The notes beneath the pieces are model-generated. The model had not been told where the DNA came from. It saw only the letters and a program-made list of their open reading frames with translations, and searched no databases. Position numbers and translations under genes: made by a program. Positions 51,883-60,778 of a DNA stretch of 64,000 bases are shown here, in pieces; position 1 is the stretch's first letter, and each line of letters opens with the position of its first letter. The DNA is from Albidovulum aestuarii (GTDB lineage: Bacteria > Pseudomonadota > Alphaproteobacteria > Rhodobacterales > Rhodobacteraceae), in contig NZ_JASBQQ010000001.1 in assembly GCF_029961185.1 (NCBI RefSeq), positions 1 through 64,000 on the forward strand, given 5' to 3'.

Positions 51883-52323
51883 TTATCTCCAGCGCCGCGC
51901 CGCCCATTCCGACAACGATCCGGCCAATGCGCCGCCGACGAAAAGCACGATCAGCACGTCCCAGGCGAGGAAGGTCACGAAATACTCGACCGCAAAGTCG
52001 AAAATCGCGATCACTGCCTCCATCGGCCCGGAATAGGACGGGCGGAATGCCTCGCGCAGCATTTCGTAGGTCGAGAACACAAAGAGTGCGGCGAGCGCCA
52101 TGAAAAGCGCAGTCTTCATCCCCGAGCTTACGGCCATCCAGTTGCCGCGTCCGGCCTCCGGGCCCATCACCTTCCAGCCGGAAAGGGCCCCGATCAGCGC
52201 CGAAACGAGCGAGAAATATCCGAACTGCGTGCCCTCCGGCATATGCGGTTTGAACACTTCAGCGGTGAAAAACGCCACGATCGCGAAGGCGAGCGCGGCA
52301 AATAGTTTGGCTGCGGTGGGCAT
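51883..52323 (-). CDS. trgA: TrgA family membrane protein
   Basis: A 146-residue protein with four hydrophobic segments (AALAFAIVAFFTAEV, LVSALIGALSGW, ALFMALAALFVF, FLAWDVLIVLFVGGALAG). Sequence and position before trgB match TrgA of the Rhodobacter tellurite-resistance locus. Its function in resistance is not established; a membrane component of redox or metal-oxyanion handling is assumed. It begins one base before the cfa stop, so it is coupled to the upstream gene. Confidence 0.88.
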   Translation of the reverse strand: MPTAAKLFAALAFAIVAFFTAEVFKPHMPEGTQFGYFSLVSALIGALSGWKVMGPEAGRGNWMAVSSGMKTALFMALAALFVFSTYEMLREAFRPSYSGPMEAVIAIFDFAVEYFVTFLAWDVLIVLFVGGALAGSLSEWAARRWR

Positions 52324-53538
52324 CTATACTGCTGGCCTCGTAACCGTGATCTGCGTTACGTCACAGTTTCCGCCGCGAAACGCGCCCGCGCAAGAGGTCA
52401 GGTAGAAATTCCACATACGTTGAAAGCGCTGATCGAATCCCATCGGCGCGATTTCGTCCCAGCGATCGTTGAAAACTTCGTACCAGCGGCGCAGTGTCTG
52501 GCTGTAACTTTCGCCAAATTCGATGGATCCGACCAGACCCAACCCGGCGCGTCTGATCTCCTCCTGTAGGGCGCTGCGCGATGGAAGCATCCCGCCCGGA
52601 AATATATATTTCTGAATAAAATCAACACCTTTACGGTATATCTCAAAGCGCTTTTCCTGCAGGGTAATGATCTGCAGTGTCGCGTTGGCGCCGGGTTTCA
52701 GTCTCTCGTGCAGAGTGTGAAAATAGACCGGCCAATACTTTTCGCCGACGGCCTCGAACATTTCGATGGAGGCGATCCCGTCATAGATCCCGGTCTCGTC
52801 CCTGTAATCCTGAAGCCTCAGGTCAACCCTGTCGTTCAACCCGGCTTTGGCAATCCGGGCCCGGGCGAAATCAAGCTGCGCCTGCGAAATTGTCAGTCCG
52901 GTGACCCGCAGACCCCGCTCCTTTGCCGCATATTCGGCAAATCCGCCCCAGCCGCAGCCGATCTCCAGCACATGGTCGCCGGGCTTCGCGCCCATCTGGT
53001 CAATGAGCGAGGCGTATTTGGCCTGCTGCGCGGCTTCAAGGCTTTCCTGACCCGTGCGGAACAGTGCCGAGGAATAGGTCATCGTCCCGTCCAGCCATTT
53101 GGCGTAGAAGTCATTCCCCAGATCGTAGTGATAGGCGATGTTCTTCTTGGCCTGACGCCGCGAATTGGCCCGCAAAAGATGCCGCATCCGTTCATACGCG
53201 CGGACCAACCCCATGCCGGGGAAGCCGTCATAAATCTCGTTATTGTCGTTGTGGACGAGGTCCATGAAAGCCTGCAGGTCGGGAGAGGACCATCCGCCCT
53301 CCAGATAGGCATCGCAAAAGCCCAGATCACCTTCGCGGATCAGTCGGGCAAAGATATCGTCGTCGTGAACCTGGATTTCTCCGACGGGTCCCCTCCCCTT
53401 GCCCTCCGCGCGGAAGCGGCGACCGTCGGCCAGAACGAAATCCAGCCGGCCGTTTTTGAGTTCACAGGCAATACGAAAGACTTGCGCGAAATAGCGCGGC
53501 AGGCCGGATTGGCCGTCGGTGGTTGTCAATACCTCCAT
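52324..53538 (-). CDS. cfa: Cyclopropane-fatty-acyl-phospholipid synthase family protein
   Basis: A 404-residue SAM-dependent enzyme (start 53538, preceded by GGGAGGA; a further ATG upstream lacks such a site). The SAM motif is VLEIGCGWGGFAEYAA (about residue 195), preceded by YHYDLGNDFYAKWLDGTMTY, a Cfa landmark, and followed by YDGIASIEMFEAVGEKYWPV. Cfa enzymes transfer a methylene group to unsaturated acyl chains in membrane phospholipids. It is the first gene of the leftward cfa-trgA-trgB-cysK-mscS-alaX operon, which suggests a joint envelope or oxyanion stress response. Confidence 0.93.
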   Translation of the reverse strand: MEVLTTTDGQSGLPRYFAQVFRIACELKNGRLDFVLADGRRFRAEGKGRGPVGEIQVHDDDIFARLIREGDLGFCDAYLEGGWSSPDLQAFMDLVHNDNNEIYDGFPGMGLVRAYERMRHLLRANSRRQAKKNIAYHYDLGNDFYAKWLDGTMTYSSALFRTGQESLEAAQQAKYASLIDQMGAKPGDHVLEIGCGWGGFAEYAAKERGLRVTGLTISQAQLDFARARIAKAGLNDRVDLRLQDYRDETGIYDGIASIEMFEAVGEKYWPVYFHTLHERLKPGANATLQIITLQEKRFEIYRKGVDFIQKYIFPGGMLPSRSALQEEIRRAGLGLVGSIEFGESYSQTLRRWYEVFNDRWDEIAPMGFDQRFQRMWNFYLTSCAGAFRGGNCDVTQITVTRPAV

Positions 53539-53609
53539 CGGGTCCTCCCGCGCCAACTATATCCCCGTCACGACACGCGACAAGACGGTCATCTTGCAGA
53601 TGCAGAATT

Positions 53610-55010
53610 CTACCGGCGGTAGGCGGCAAGCGCCCGTTCACGCGCTGCTTTCAGATCGACAATCGGGCCCGGATACGGGGCATCCGCCAACAGCTGCCAT
53701 GACCTCGGCACTGCGTCGAAATAGGCTCGTGCTGTAGCAGGCGGGTTCGACTGCCCTTCGGCGATGTATGCAGCACGATACGCGCCATCAGCATCGAATT
53801 TCGAAGCCTGTGTCGCGGGGTTGAAAATGCGGAAGAACGGCGCCGCATCGGGCCCTGATCCCGCCACCCATTGCCAGCCCATTGCATTCGACGCCGGATC
53901 CCAGTCAATCAGGCAGTCGGCAAACCATTTCAGGCCCACACGCCAATCCGTCAAAAGATGCTTGGTCAGATATGAGGCCGCGATCATCCGCGCGCGGTTG
54001 CGCATCCGTCCGGTGACATACATCTCGCGCATCGCGGCATCGACGAAGGGTTCGCCTGTCCGACCGCGCCGCCAGCGTTCGGCATCCGCATTGTCGTCGC
54101 GCCACGGGAACCCGTCCCAATCTGAGCGCCAGTTGGCTCGATCCATATCGGGAAAATGGTACATCAGGTGCCACGCGAAATCGCGCCAGGCGAGTTCGGA
54201 GAGGAACTTCTCGGCACCCGGCACGCCATTTTCATGCGCGGCGAAACCGGCCTGCCAGACGGACCGCGCCGAAATCTCGCCCCAGGCGAGGTTCTCCGAT
54301 AGGCCAGAGGTCGCATCCAAGGCGGGATAGTCGCGGTCCTCAGCGTATCTGCAAAGCCGCTCCGCAATGAACCGGTCGAGCCGTCGTCGTGCCGCCGCCT
54401 CGCCGATCACCGCATGCGGCGCGACAATCGTCGCCCCCCGGTTCATGGCGGCCCCCATGGCCCAGTCGTCCAACCTTTCGCTGCGCGGCCATTCGGCAGG
54501 CACGACAAGCCGTGCCGGGACAGAAACTGGCGGAGCCACCTCCCTACCCCTGATCGCGCGCCAGAACGGCGTGAAAACCTTGTAGGGTCCGCCCGTCGCC
54601 GTCGCCACGTCCCAGGGTTCGAAAAGAACCGCGCCGGAAAAGCTTCGAACCTCCAGCCCTGCATCCTTCAGTACCGCCTTGACCTCCCGGTCGCGGGCGA
54701 TGCCGTCACGGTCATAGACCCGCTGCCAGTAGACCGCTGTCGCTTTCGTCTCACCGACAAGGTCCTTCAGCACATCCAGCGCCTTCCCCCGCCGCAGGAT
54801 CAGGCGTGACCCGGCATCCTTCAATGCCCCTGCAAAAACACTAAGCCCTTCGCCCAGACGCCATCTGGGCGCTGCGCCCATCGCTTCGACGGTCTCGTCA
54901 TGGATGAAGAGCGGAATGACGGGGCCCCGCGCGGAGGCGGCGCTCAGCGCCACGTGATCGGCCAATCGAAGATCACGGCGAAACCAGACGATTACGGGCG
55001 CTTTCGTCAT
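53610..55010 (-). CDS. phr: Deoxyribodipyrimidine photolyase
   Basis: A 466-residue photolyase started at 55010 after AAGGG. The N-terminal antenna domain begins VIVWFRRDLRLADHVALSAA. The FAD-binding C-terminal half has LSENLAWGEISARSVW, FLSELAWRDFAWHLMYHFPD, VDAAMREMYVTGRMRNRARM, and the end segment WQWVAGSGPDAAPFFRIFNP. These are the standard landmarks of class I CPD photolyases, which use blue light to split pyrimidine dimers. It lies 71 bases before cfa on the same strand. Confidence 0.95.
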   Translation of the reverse strand: MTKAPVIVWFRRDLRLADHVALSAASARGPVIPLFIHDETVEAMGAAPRWRLGEGLSVFAGALKDAGSRLILRRGKALDVLKDLVGETKATAVYWQRVYDRDGIARDREVKAVLKDAGLEVRSFSGAVLFEPWDVATATGGPYKVFTPFWRAIRGREVAPPVSVPARLVVPAEWPRSERLDDWAMGAAMNRGATIVAPHAVIGEAAARRRLDRFIAERLCRYAEDRDYPALDATSGLSENLAWGEISARSVWQAGFAAHENGVPGAEKFLSELAWRDFAWHLMYHFPDMDRANWRSDWDGFPWRDDNADAERWRRGRTGEPFVDAAMREMYVTGRMRNRARMIAASYLTKHLLTDWRVGLKWFADCLIDWDPASNAMGWQWVAGSGPDAAPFFRIFNPATQASKFDADGAYRAAYIAEGQSNPPATARAYFDAVPRSWQLLADAPYPGPIVDLKAARERALAAYRR

Positions 55011-55071
55011 ATTACCCTTCTTCTGTTCCCAAATACTTCGGGGGTCCGGAGGCAGCGCCCCGGCTTCTGCC

Positions 55072-56298
55072 TCAAAGCACCTTGTCCAGCGCCGCAATCA
55101 GCCGGGTGACATCCTCCGCGCTCGTATAGTGCACCATCGACAGCCGCAGGACCCCGCGGTCCAGATCAATCCCCATCGCTGTCAACGGGCGCACGGCATA
55201 GAAGTCACCGGCCCAGCAGTTGATACCGTGATCGGCAAGTGCTGCCGAAACCGGTTCGGCCTCGCGGTCCAGTGCAACCGCGACCGTTGGCGCCCGTCGC
55301 GCGGCATCACGCGGCCCGATCAGGCAGAGATCATTGCGGGCGCCGAGATAGTCCAGAAGCGGCTGGCAGACCGCCACCTCCTGCGCGCGCATCACATCAT
55401 GCACCTGTGCTGCGCGCTTTGCGGCATCCGGTTCCGGTGCAAAGTGATGGGCGTGCAGCGCGTCGAAATAATCCGCAATCCCGGCCGAAGCTGCGACCTG
55501 CGCGTGATCGGGACCTGCCGGAGTGAAACGCTTGTACAGCGTGTCGCCGTTGAAATAGTGCCCCTGATTGGGCAGGCGCATGCCCAGATCCTCGCGGATC
55601 ACCATGATCCCCTGATGCGGCCCGTAAACCTTGTAAGCCGAGAAGAGATAAATGTCCGTCCCGAGCTCGGCCACGTTGGGCAGGCCGTGGGGCGCATAGC
55701 TGACACCGTCCACGCAGGTCACCGCGCCGGCCGCATGCACCATTGCGACGACATCCGCGACCGGGTTGATCTCGGCCACGACGTTCGAGCAATGCGGGAA
55801 GCACACGAGCCGCACCCTGCCGTCGGCCAGAAGGGGCGCGAGTCGTGCCGGGTCAAGATGACCGGTGACCGGGTCGATTTTCCATTCGCGGATGTCGACG
55901 CCCTCATCCCCCAGACGCCGCCAGGGACCGGAATTGGCTTCGTGATCCTGATCCGTGACGACAATCGCCTCGCCCGGCTTCAGATAGCGTCGGAAGGCCT
56001 GGGCCAGAACATAGGTGTTCTGCGTTGTCGAGGGGCCGAAGCTGACCTCATCCGTCTTAACCCCCATCATTGCTGCCAGCCGCGCCCGTGCCTCGTCCAT
56101 CTCAGCCCCGCCCGCCGATGAGGCGGCGTATGGCCCATAGGGTTGCACCTTGCGCTCTCGGTAGAACCGCGTCAGGCGGTCGATCACCGGCTGGCAGGCG
56201 TAGGACCCACCAGCATTTTCAAAAAACGCACGGTCGGCCAGATCGGGCACCGAAAAGGCCGGAAAACGGGCGCGTACAAAACCAAGATCAAGCTGCAT
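55072..56298 (-). CDS. Cysteine desulfurase-like aminotransferase class V protein
   Basis: A 408-residue PLP enzyme started at 56298 behind GGAGGAG. It carries FENAGGSYACQPVIDRL at the start, FGPSTTQNTYVLAQAFRRYL, the PLP pocket histidine/aspartate segment, and the PLP lysine in SAYKVYGPHQG. This matches the cysteine-desulfurase-like subgroup that is distinct from IscS and SufS and does not carry their conserved catalytic cysteine loop as far as I can see. Its substrate is uncertain. It is followed after 61 bases by the photolyase gene. Confidence 0.85.
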   Translation of the reverse strand: MQLDLGFVRARFPAFSVPDLADRAFFENAGGSYACQPVIDRLTRFYRERKVQPYGPYAASSAGGAEMDEARARLAAMMGVKTDEVSFGPSTTQNTYVLAQAFRRYLKPGEAIVVTDQDHEANSGPWRRLGDEGVDIREWKIDPVTGHLDPARLAPLLADGRVRLVCFPHCSNVVAEINPVADVVAMVHAAGAVTCVDGVSYAPHGLPNVAELGTDIYLFSAYKVYGPHQGIMVIREDLGMRLPNQGHYFNGDTLYKRFTPAGPDHAQVAASAGIADYFDALHAHHFAPEPDAAKRAAQVHDVMRAQEVAVCQPLLDYLGARNDLCLIGPRDAARRAPTVAVALDREAEPVSAALADHGINCWAGDFYAVRPLTAMGIDLDRGVLRLSMVHYTSAEDVTRLIAALDKVL

Positions 56299-56597
56299 CA
56301 GTCTCCTCCGGAAGGCATGACCGGACCCTGACGGCAGGTCACGATTTTCGCAATGCCAATCCTCGACGCCAGAGTCAGAATGTCGACACATCTTGTGGTT
56401 GCCGGCGCGCTCGACGTCGGTACAATCGTCGTTTTCGTCGCTTTGGCCAACGCCGAGTGTCGTTTTTCGCCCATCCCGGACCGCCGTTTTGGTCCAACTG
56501 GACCTGTCAGGGGGGAAAGGACAGCCGCGACCGGATTACAGCCGGGGTGGCCGACCTGAACGTTCCTGTCGGGAAAACGACATGAACAGGACACAGC
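56299..56597. other. Divergent intergenic region upstream of the BCCT transporter
   Basis: About 300 bases between the leftward desulfurase-like gene and the rightward transporter. Promoters for both should lie here. I see no clear operator or riboswitch. Confidence 0.4.
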
Positions 56598-58430
56598 ATG
56601 CATATCAAACCACCGTTTACCGAGATCGAGATCAAGAGGGCGACTTCCGGCTTTTATGAAGGCCACAGCATGGAAATCGCGCTGGTCTCGAAGATCTCGA
56701 TGGCGCTCCTCGTCATCTGGGCACTGGTCTGGCCGGCGAACGCAAATGGCGTTCTGGGCAGCCTGAACTGGCGTCTTCTTGAAGACTTCAACGCCTTCTA
56801 CATCGTCATTGTAGGCTTCTTCGCCTTCTTCCTCTTTGTCGTCGCGGCACTGCCGCAGACCGGCAGAAGGATCATGGGCACACCCGGTGAAGCGCCTGAG
56901 TTTTCCAATTTTTCATGGTTTTCCATGATGTTCGGCGCCGGTCTTGGTGTTGGCCTCATGGTCTTCGCCACGGCTGAACCGCTCGGCCTCTGGGGCTCAA
57001 ACCCGGAGATCCTGAAGGGCGGCATCGCGGGCAACAGCGCTGACTCGCTGCAGTCTGGCTATCGCTATACCTTCCTACACTACGGGTTCCACGCCTGGGC
57101 AATCTACGTCGTCACGGGCCTCAGCCTTGCCTATTATGCCTACACACGGAACATGCCGCTTACGATCCGGTCGGCTCTGACGCCGCTCTTTGGTAAATAT
57201 GTCAACGGCGTTTTCGGTCATGTGGTCGACATTCTCGGCGTTGTCGCCACCATCCTCGGCGTTTCGGTCACAATCGGCTTCGGCGTCAGCCAGTTCATCG
57301 ATGGTCTTTACGCTATCACCGGTGCGGAATGGATGATGGACATGACCGGCGAAGCGCCTGCTCCGGGCACGGTCGGCCTGATCGCGGGTCTGGTCGCAAT
57401 CATGGGCATGTCAATCATCTCGGCGGTCTCGGGTGTCGGACGTGGGGTCAAATACCTCTCGAACCTCAACCTCGTCCTGTCGATCATCCTGCTCATGGTC
57501 TTCGTGATCTTCGGGTCGTTCCTCTTTGCGATGACGACCTATGGGACGGCGCTGGTTGACTACATCCTGCACTTCACCCAACTCAGCTTCGGCCCGCATC
57601 TGCCGATGTCAGAGGCCGAGTTTGCGGCCGCGCTTCCGGCGGAGGCGGCCCCGCTGGCCGACAGCCTCTATTCCGGCGCGACCAATGCCTGGGGTTCGTT
57701 CGAGGCGTTCCAGGGTGGACTTGAAGGCGACGCCGCTGCACTGTCTCCGGAAGTCCAGCAAGCGGCTTATGCCGCAGGCACCGAAGGCCGTCTATTTGGC
57801 TGGCAGGCTGGCTGGACGACCTTCTACTGGGCCTGGTGGATCGCGTTCTCGCCCTTCGTGGGTCTCTTCCTTGCCCGCATCTCCAAGGGCCGCACGGTAC
57901 GCGAATTCATCGTCGGCTGCGTCTTTGCTCCGGCCATGGTCTGCTTTGCCTGGATGACCATCCTCGGCGGCACAGCGATCGACCTTGAACTGTCCGGCGC
58001 GGCCGAAGGCTCGATCATCGCGGCCTCCAACACGGCGAAACTGTTCGTCACGCTGGGCGAAATGATCTCGGGCGGGTTCCTGTCGGCGATCACCATCATG
58101 TGCGTCGTCCTGATCATGACCTTCCTCGTCACCTCGGCGGACAGTGGCATCCTCGTGATGAACACGATCATGTCGGGCGGCGATCAGGAGACTGACAACA
58201 AGCACAAGATCATCTGGGGCGTCATCCTCACGCTGGTGATCGGCACGTTGCTGATTGCGGGCAAGACCAATGGCGGGGCTGACCCGATGGAGGCGCTGAA
58301 AAGCGCGATGATCATCGGCGCCCTTCCCTTTACCATGGTCATGGGCCTGATGTGCGTCTCGCTTGCCAAGGCGCTCTACCGCGACGGGCTGCGCGACAAG
58401 CACCGGACGGCGACGTCGGCGGCCGAATAA
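56598..58430 (+). CDS. BCCT-family transporter (betaine/choline/carnitine type)
   Basis: A 610-residue membrane protein with about twelve hydrophobic segments. Family landmarks are FSWFSMMFGAGLGVGLMVFA, AEPLGLWGSN, HYGFHAWAIYVVTGLSLAYY, the substrate-site segment WTTFYWAWWIAFSPFVGLFL and ARISKGRTVREFIVG. BCCT proteins import quaternary ammonium compounds such as glycine betaine, often driven by sodium and for osmoprotection. An unusual insert rich in Ala and Glu (about residues 335-390, between two membrane segments) makes it longer than typical members. The substrate is not identifiable by reading. A strong terminator follows at 58455. Confidence 0.93.
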   Translation: MHIKPPFTEIEIKRATSGFYEGHSMEIALVSKISMALLVIWALVWPANANGVLGSLNWRLLEDFNAFYIVIVGFFAFFLFVVAALPQTGRRIMGTPGEAPEFSNFSWFSMMFGAGLGVGLMVFATAEPLGLWGSNPEILKGGIAGNSADSLQSGYRYTFLHYGFHAWAIYVVTGLSLAYYAYTRNMPLTIRSALTPLFGKYVNGVFGHVVDILGVVATILGVSVTIGFGVSQFIDGLYAITGAEWMMDMTGEAPAPGTVGLIAGLVAIMGMSIISAVSGVGRGVKYLSNLNLVLSIILLMVFVIFGSFLFAMTTYGTALVDYILHFTQLSFGPHLPMSEAEFAAALPAEAAPLADSLYSGATNAWGSFEAFQGGLEGDAAALSPEVQQAAYAAGTEGRLFGWQAGWTTFYWAWWIAFSPFVGLFLARISKGRTVREFIVGCVFAPAMVCFAWMTILGGTAIDLELSGAAEGSIIAASNTAKLFVTLGEMISGGFLSAITIMCVVLIMTFLVTSADSGILVMNTIMSGGDQETDNKHKIIWGVILTLVIGTLLIAGKTNGGADPMEALKSAMIIGALPFTMVMGLMCVSLAKALYRDGLRDKHRTATSAAE

Positions 58431-58454
58431 GCCCGGCCAACTTCGAACCACGAC

Positions 58455-58484
58455 AACGGCGCCGTTCGCGGCGCCGTTTTTTTT
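58455..58484 (+). terminator. Intrinsic terminator after the BCCT transporter
   Basis: AACGGCGCC (58455-58463) and GGCGCCGTT (58470-58478) form a perfect 9-bp stem with a 6-base loop, followed by eight T from 58477. Confidence 0.93.
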
Positions 58485-58617
58485 CAATATGCCGGTTTCC
58501 CCGAGTACGGCGCCTTACAAGGTCACTGCCGCGCCAAACATGACAGCGAGGGCAAGCCGTGCTACATTACCTGAGATTGAAGATTTCATTGCTAAGTTCT
58601 GTATTTGGAGCAAATAG

Positions 58618-59124
58618 ATGCCACATCTGTCGCAACAGACTTTGGCCGCTATGGCTGCCGCATTCCTGGCCATGGCCCAGCCACTTGCCGCGCAGGACCT
58701 TACCGGCAAGCTGATCGAACCGAGCCAGACGGCGCCGATCCGGGACACGCCGCCCTCCGGCTTCTGGCGCACTCTCGGCACGCAGATCGGCGAAACCTCG
58801 GTCGGCACGGAGTACTACATCCTGGACCAGTTCGACATGCAAAGCAGTGTCGGCGCCTCCCAGACCTGGATTCAGGTCGCGCCTGTTGATCCGTCAACAG
58901 ATGAGGTCGATCCGGGCAAGGCGGGCTGGGTTTATTTCGGTGAAAATGCCAGCAGCCAAAGCGGAAACTTCGAACAGAGCGGTTCTGACGCAAACCGCAG
59001 CATGAATTTCGAGCCCGGCGAAGCTGTCACGACACGCAGCCTGTCGGTCACGCCCGAGGACGATACAGGTGCCGCGCCCGACGGCACGCGCTCCATCATT
59101 ATTCTCAGCCCCGAGGAGAACTGA
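58618..59124 (+). CDS. Exported small protein with an SH3-like domain, unknown function
   Basis: A 168-residue protein with a signal peptide (MAAAFLAMAQPLAAQ). Residues about 45-110 have the look of a bacterial SH3-like domain: GTEYYILDQFDMQS, TWIQVAP and KAGWVYFGE, the W-x-x-V and GWV pattern. The remainder is acidic and low-complexity (SVTPEDDTGAAPDG). It is not a known enzyme. The gene is followed after two bases by a small membrane protein gene, so the two probably act together in the cell envelope. Confidence 0.7.
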   Translation: MPHLSQQTLAAMAAAFLAMAQPLAAQDLTGKLIEPSQTAPIRDTPPSGFWRTLGTQIGETSVGTEYYILDQFDMQSSVGASQTWIQVAPVDPSTDEVDPGKAGWVYFGENASSQSGNFEQSGSDANRSMNFEPGEAVTTRSLSVTPEDDTGAAPDGTRSIIILSPEEN

Positions 59125-59126
59125 CC

Positions 59127-59498
59127 ATGGAACCGGCCTTTTTCGACATGACGGTCAAGCTTCTGGCGCTGGCCTATCTCGTCCCGTTCATCGCCTTCCT
59201 GTTCGGAGTGGTGATCTGCGATCAGCTCAAGCTGCATTCGATGCACAAGCGTAAGCATCTGTGGCTCGTTTCCGCACCGGTGGCGATGTTCACGGTGGGA
59301 ATGATGGTCTCCTCCACCAAGATCAAGAGCGCCCATGACGACGTGATCACCTATCAATACGCCCATGTGACCGAGTTCGACCAGTATCTGATGTTTTTGG
59401 CGATCACGATCTTCCTGGGCACAATGGCGCCGACAACCTTTGACCGGCTGCGCGACAAATTGGCCAAGACCGGGCCGGGCGGGATGGCGGCAGAGTAA
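59127..59498 (+). CDS. Small membrane protein, unknown function
   Basis: A 123-residue protein with three hydrophobic segments (LLALAYLVPFIAFLFGVVI, WLVSAPVAMFTVGMMV, YLMFLAITIFLGTMA) and a basic loop (LHSMHKRKHL). I do not recognise a family. It lies two bases after the SH3-like protein gene and is likely cotranslated with it. Confidence 0.7.
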   Translation: MEPAFFDMTVKLLALAYLVPFIAFLFGVVICDQLKLHSMHKRKHLWLVSAPVAMFTVGMMVSSTKIKSAHDDVITYQYAHVTEFDQYLMFLAITIFLGTMAPTTFDRLRDKLAKTGPGGMAAE

Positions 59499-59519
59499 CG
59501 GCGGCGGACGGAGGCCGGA

Positions 59520-59600
59520 ACCTGTACTAGCGGGTGCAGCCTGAAATCAACTTGCACCATCATCGGCTGGAACCGGTGAACTGAATTCGCTAGTACAGGT
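59520..59600. repeat. 81-bp inverted-repeat element (MITE- or REP-like)
   Basis: ACCTGTACTAGCG at 59520-59532 is repeated as the exact complement CGCTAGTACAGGT at 59588-59600. Inside lie shorter dyads (GGTGCAGCC...GGTTCCAGCC region and GTGCA/TGCAC). The element fills the gap between two membrane protein genes and contains no gene. The perfect 13-bp ends look like those of a small non-autonomous element or interspersed palindrome. Confidence 0.7.
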
Positions 59601-59629
59601 GCTGAAGGCCGCCATCCGGAGACAGGTAA

Positions 59630-60010
59630 GTGATTTCATTCATCCTGACGTTGTTTCGCTTGGTCAAGGCGCTCGTTCGCGGCTTGCGCGATCCCGAGTT
59701 TCGGGCGGTCGTGATACTTGCCCTGCTGCTCATTCTGTCGGGTGGCCTGTTTTACAAGTGGGCAGAAGGCTGGACATTTCTGGACGCGATCTATTTCTCG
59801 GTGATCACGCTATCCACGGTCGGTTACGGCGACCTGTATCCGGTCACGCCGATCGGCAAGGTGTTCACAATCATATATATCCTCGTCGGTATCGGCGTCT
59901 TCGTGACCCTCGTAACGCTCATGGCAAAAACGCTATTGTCGGATCCAAAAATCGACAGCAAAGGCGATAGCAGAGACGTGGGCAAGTCACCTGATGACAA
60001 GACCGGGTAA
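59630..60010 (+). CDS. Small two-helix potassium channel
   Basis: A 126-residue protein with GTG start (GGAGA upstream). Two membrane helices, AVVILALLLILSGGLFY and VFTIIYILVGIGVFVTL, flank the pore segment containing the selectivity filter TVGYGDLYP. This is the minimal potassium-channel pore of the Ion_trans_2 family. The cytosolic tail (DPKIDSKGDSRDVGKSPDD) is short and charged and has no RCK domain, so gating must be simple or come from a partner. Confidence 0.9.
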   Translation: MISFILTLFRLVKALVRGLRDPEFRAVVILALLLILSGGLFYKWAEGWTFLDAIYFSVITLSTVGYGDLYPVTPIGKVFTIIYILVGIGVFVTLVTLMAKTLLSDPKIDSKGDSRDVGKSPDDKTG

Positions 60011-60017
60011 TCGCGCC

Positions 60018-60115
60018 TTGCATCCTATCTGCATTCGACTATAAGGCCGCATCCTTCCGCATTCACGGGAACCGGCGTAGCCTCTCGTGGCGGGCAGCGG
60101 AAGGGGTCGCCCGCC
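60018..60115 (+). promoter_or_regulatory. Promoter and leader hairpin of the ribosomal rpsF operon
   Basis: TTGCAT at 60018-60023 and TATAAG at 60040-60045, 16 bases apart, make a good sigma-70 promoter. The leader carries a hairpin of GGCGGGC (60089-60095) with GCCCGCC (60109-60115) and a purine-rich loop. rpsF operons in many bacteria are autoregulated by the S6:S18 complex binding such a leader; whether this hairpin is that site is only a suggestion. Confidence 0.45.
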
Positions 60116-60147
60116 TATGAAGCCGCCTGAGACTGATAGGAGTATGC

Positions 60148-60510
60148 ATGCCGCTGTATGAGCATGTCCTAATCGCGCGTCAGGACCTTTCCAACGCGCA
60201 GGCCGAAGGCCTCATCGAACATTTCTCCACCGTCCTCGCTGACAACGGCGGCAAAGTCGTTGATCACGAGTACTGGGGCGTCAAGACGATGGCCTACAAG
60301 ATCAACAAGAACCGCAAGGGCCACTATGCCTATATCCGCACCGACGCGCCCTCGGCCGCCGTGCTGGAGATGGAGCGTCTTGCCCGTCTGCACGACGACG
60401 TAATGCGCGTGATGTCGATCAAGGTCGACGCGCACGAGGAAGGCCCCTCGGTCCAGATGCAGAAGCGTGACGACCGCGGCGATCGCGGCGACCGTCGCGA
60501 GCGTCGTTGA
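60148..60510 (+). CDS. rpsF: 30S ribosomal protein S6
   Basis: A 120-residue protein with the S6 pattern: [40 protein letters not shown] and [20 protein letters not shown]. An arginine/aspartate-rich tail ([15 protein letters not shown]) is typical of alphaproteobacterial S6. It binds the central domain of 16S rRNA with S18. First gene of rpsF-rpsR-rplI. Confidence 0.98.
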   Translation: MPLYEHVLIARQDLSNAQAEGLIEHFSTVLADNGGKVVDHEYWGVKTMAYKINKNRKGHYAYIRTDAPSAAVLEMERLARLHDDVMRVMSIKVDAHEEGPSVQMQKRDDRGDRGDRRERR

Positions 60511-60538
60511 TCAGAGCCTGAGGAAAGGAACCCAAACC

Positions 60539-60766
60539 ATGGCGAACAAACCGTTTTTCCGCCGCCGCAAGGTCTGCCCCTTCTCGGGCGAGAACGCGCC
60601 GAAGATCGACTACAAGGATGTCCGTCTTCTCCAGCGTTACATCTCCGAGCGTGGCAAGATCGTGCCCGCCCGCATCACCGCCGTTTCGGCGAAGAAGCAG
60701 CGTGAACTGGCCCGCGCCATCAAGCGCGCCCGCTTCCTCGCCCTGCTGCCCTATGCCGTGAAGTAA
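60539..60766 (+). CDS. rpsR: 30S ribosomal protein S18
   Basis: A 75-residue protein, started at 60539 behind AGGAAAGGAA. It reads [20 protein letters not shown], then [20 protein letters not shown] and [20 protein letters not shown], the S18 core. It pairs with S6 in the small subunit. A longer in-frame reading upstream overlaps rpsF and is not used. Confidence 0.98.
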   Translation: MANKPFFRRRKVCPFSGENAPKIDYKDVRLLQRYISERGKIVPARITAVSAKKQRELARAIKRARFLALLPYAVK

Positions 60767-60778
60767 GGAGACACGAAC

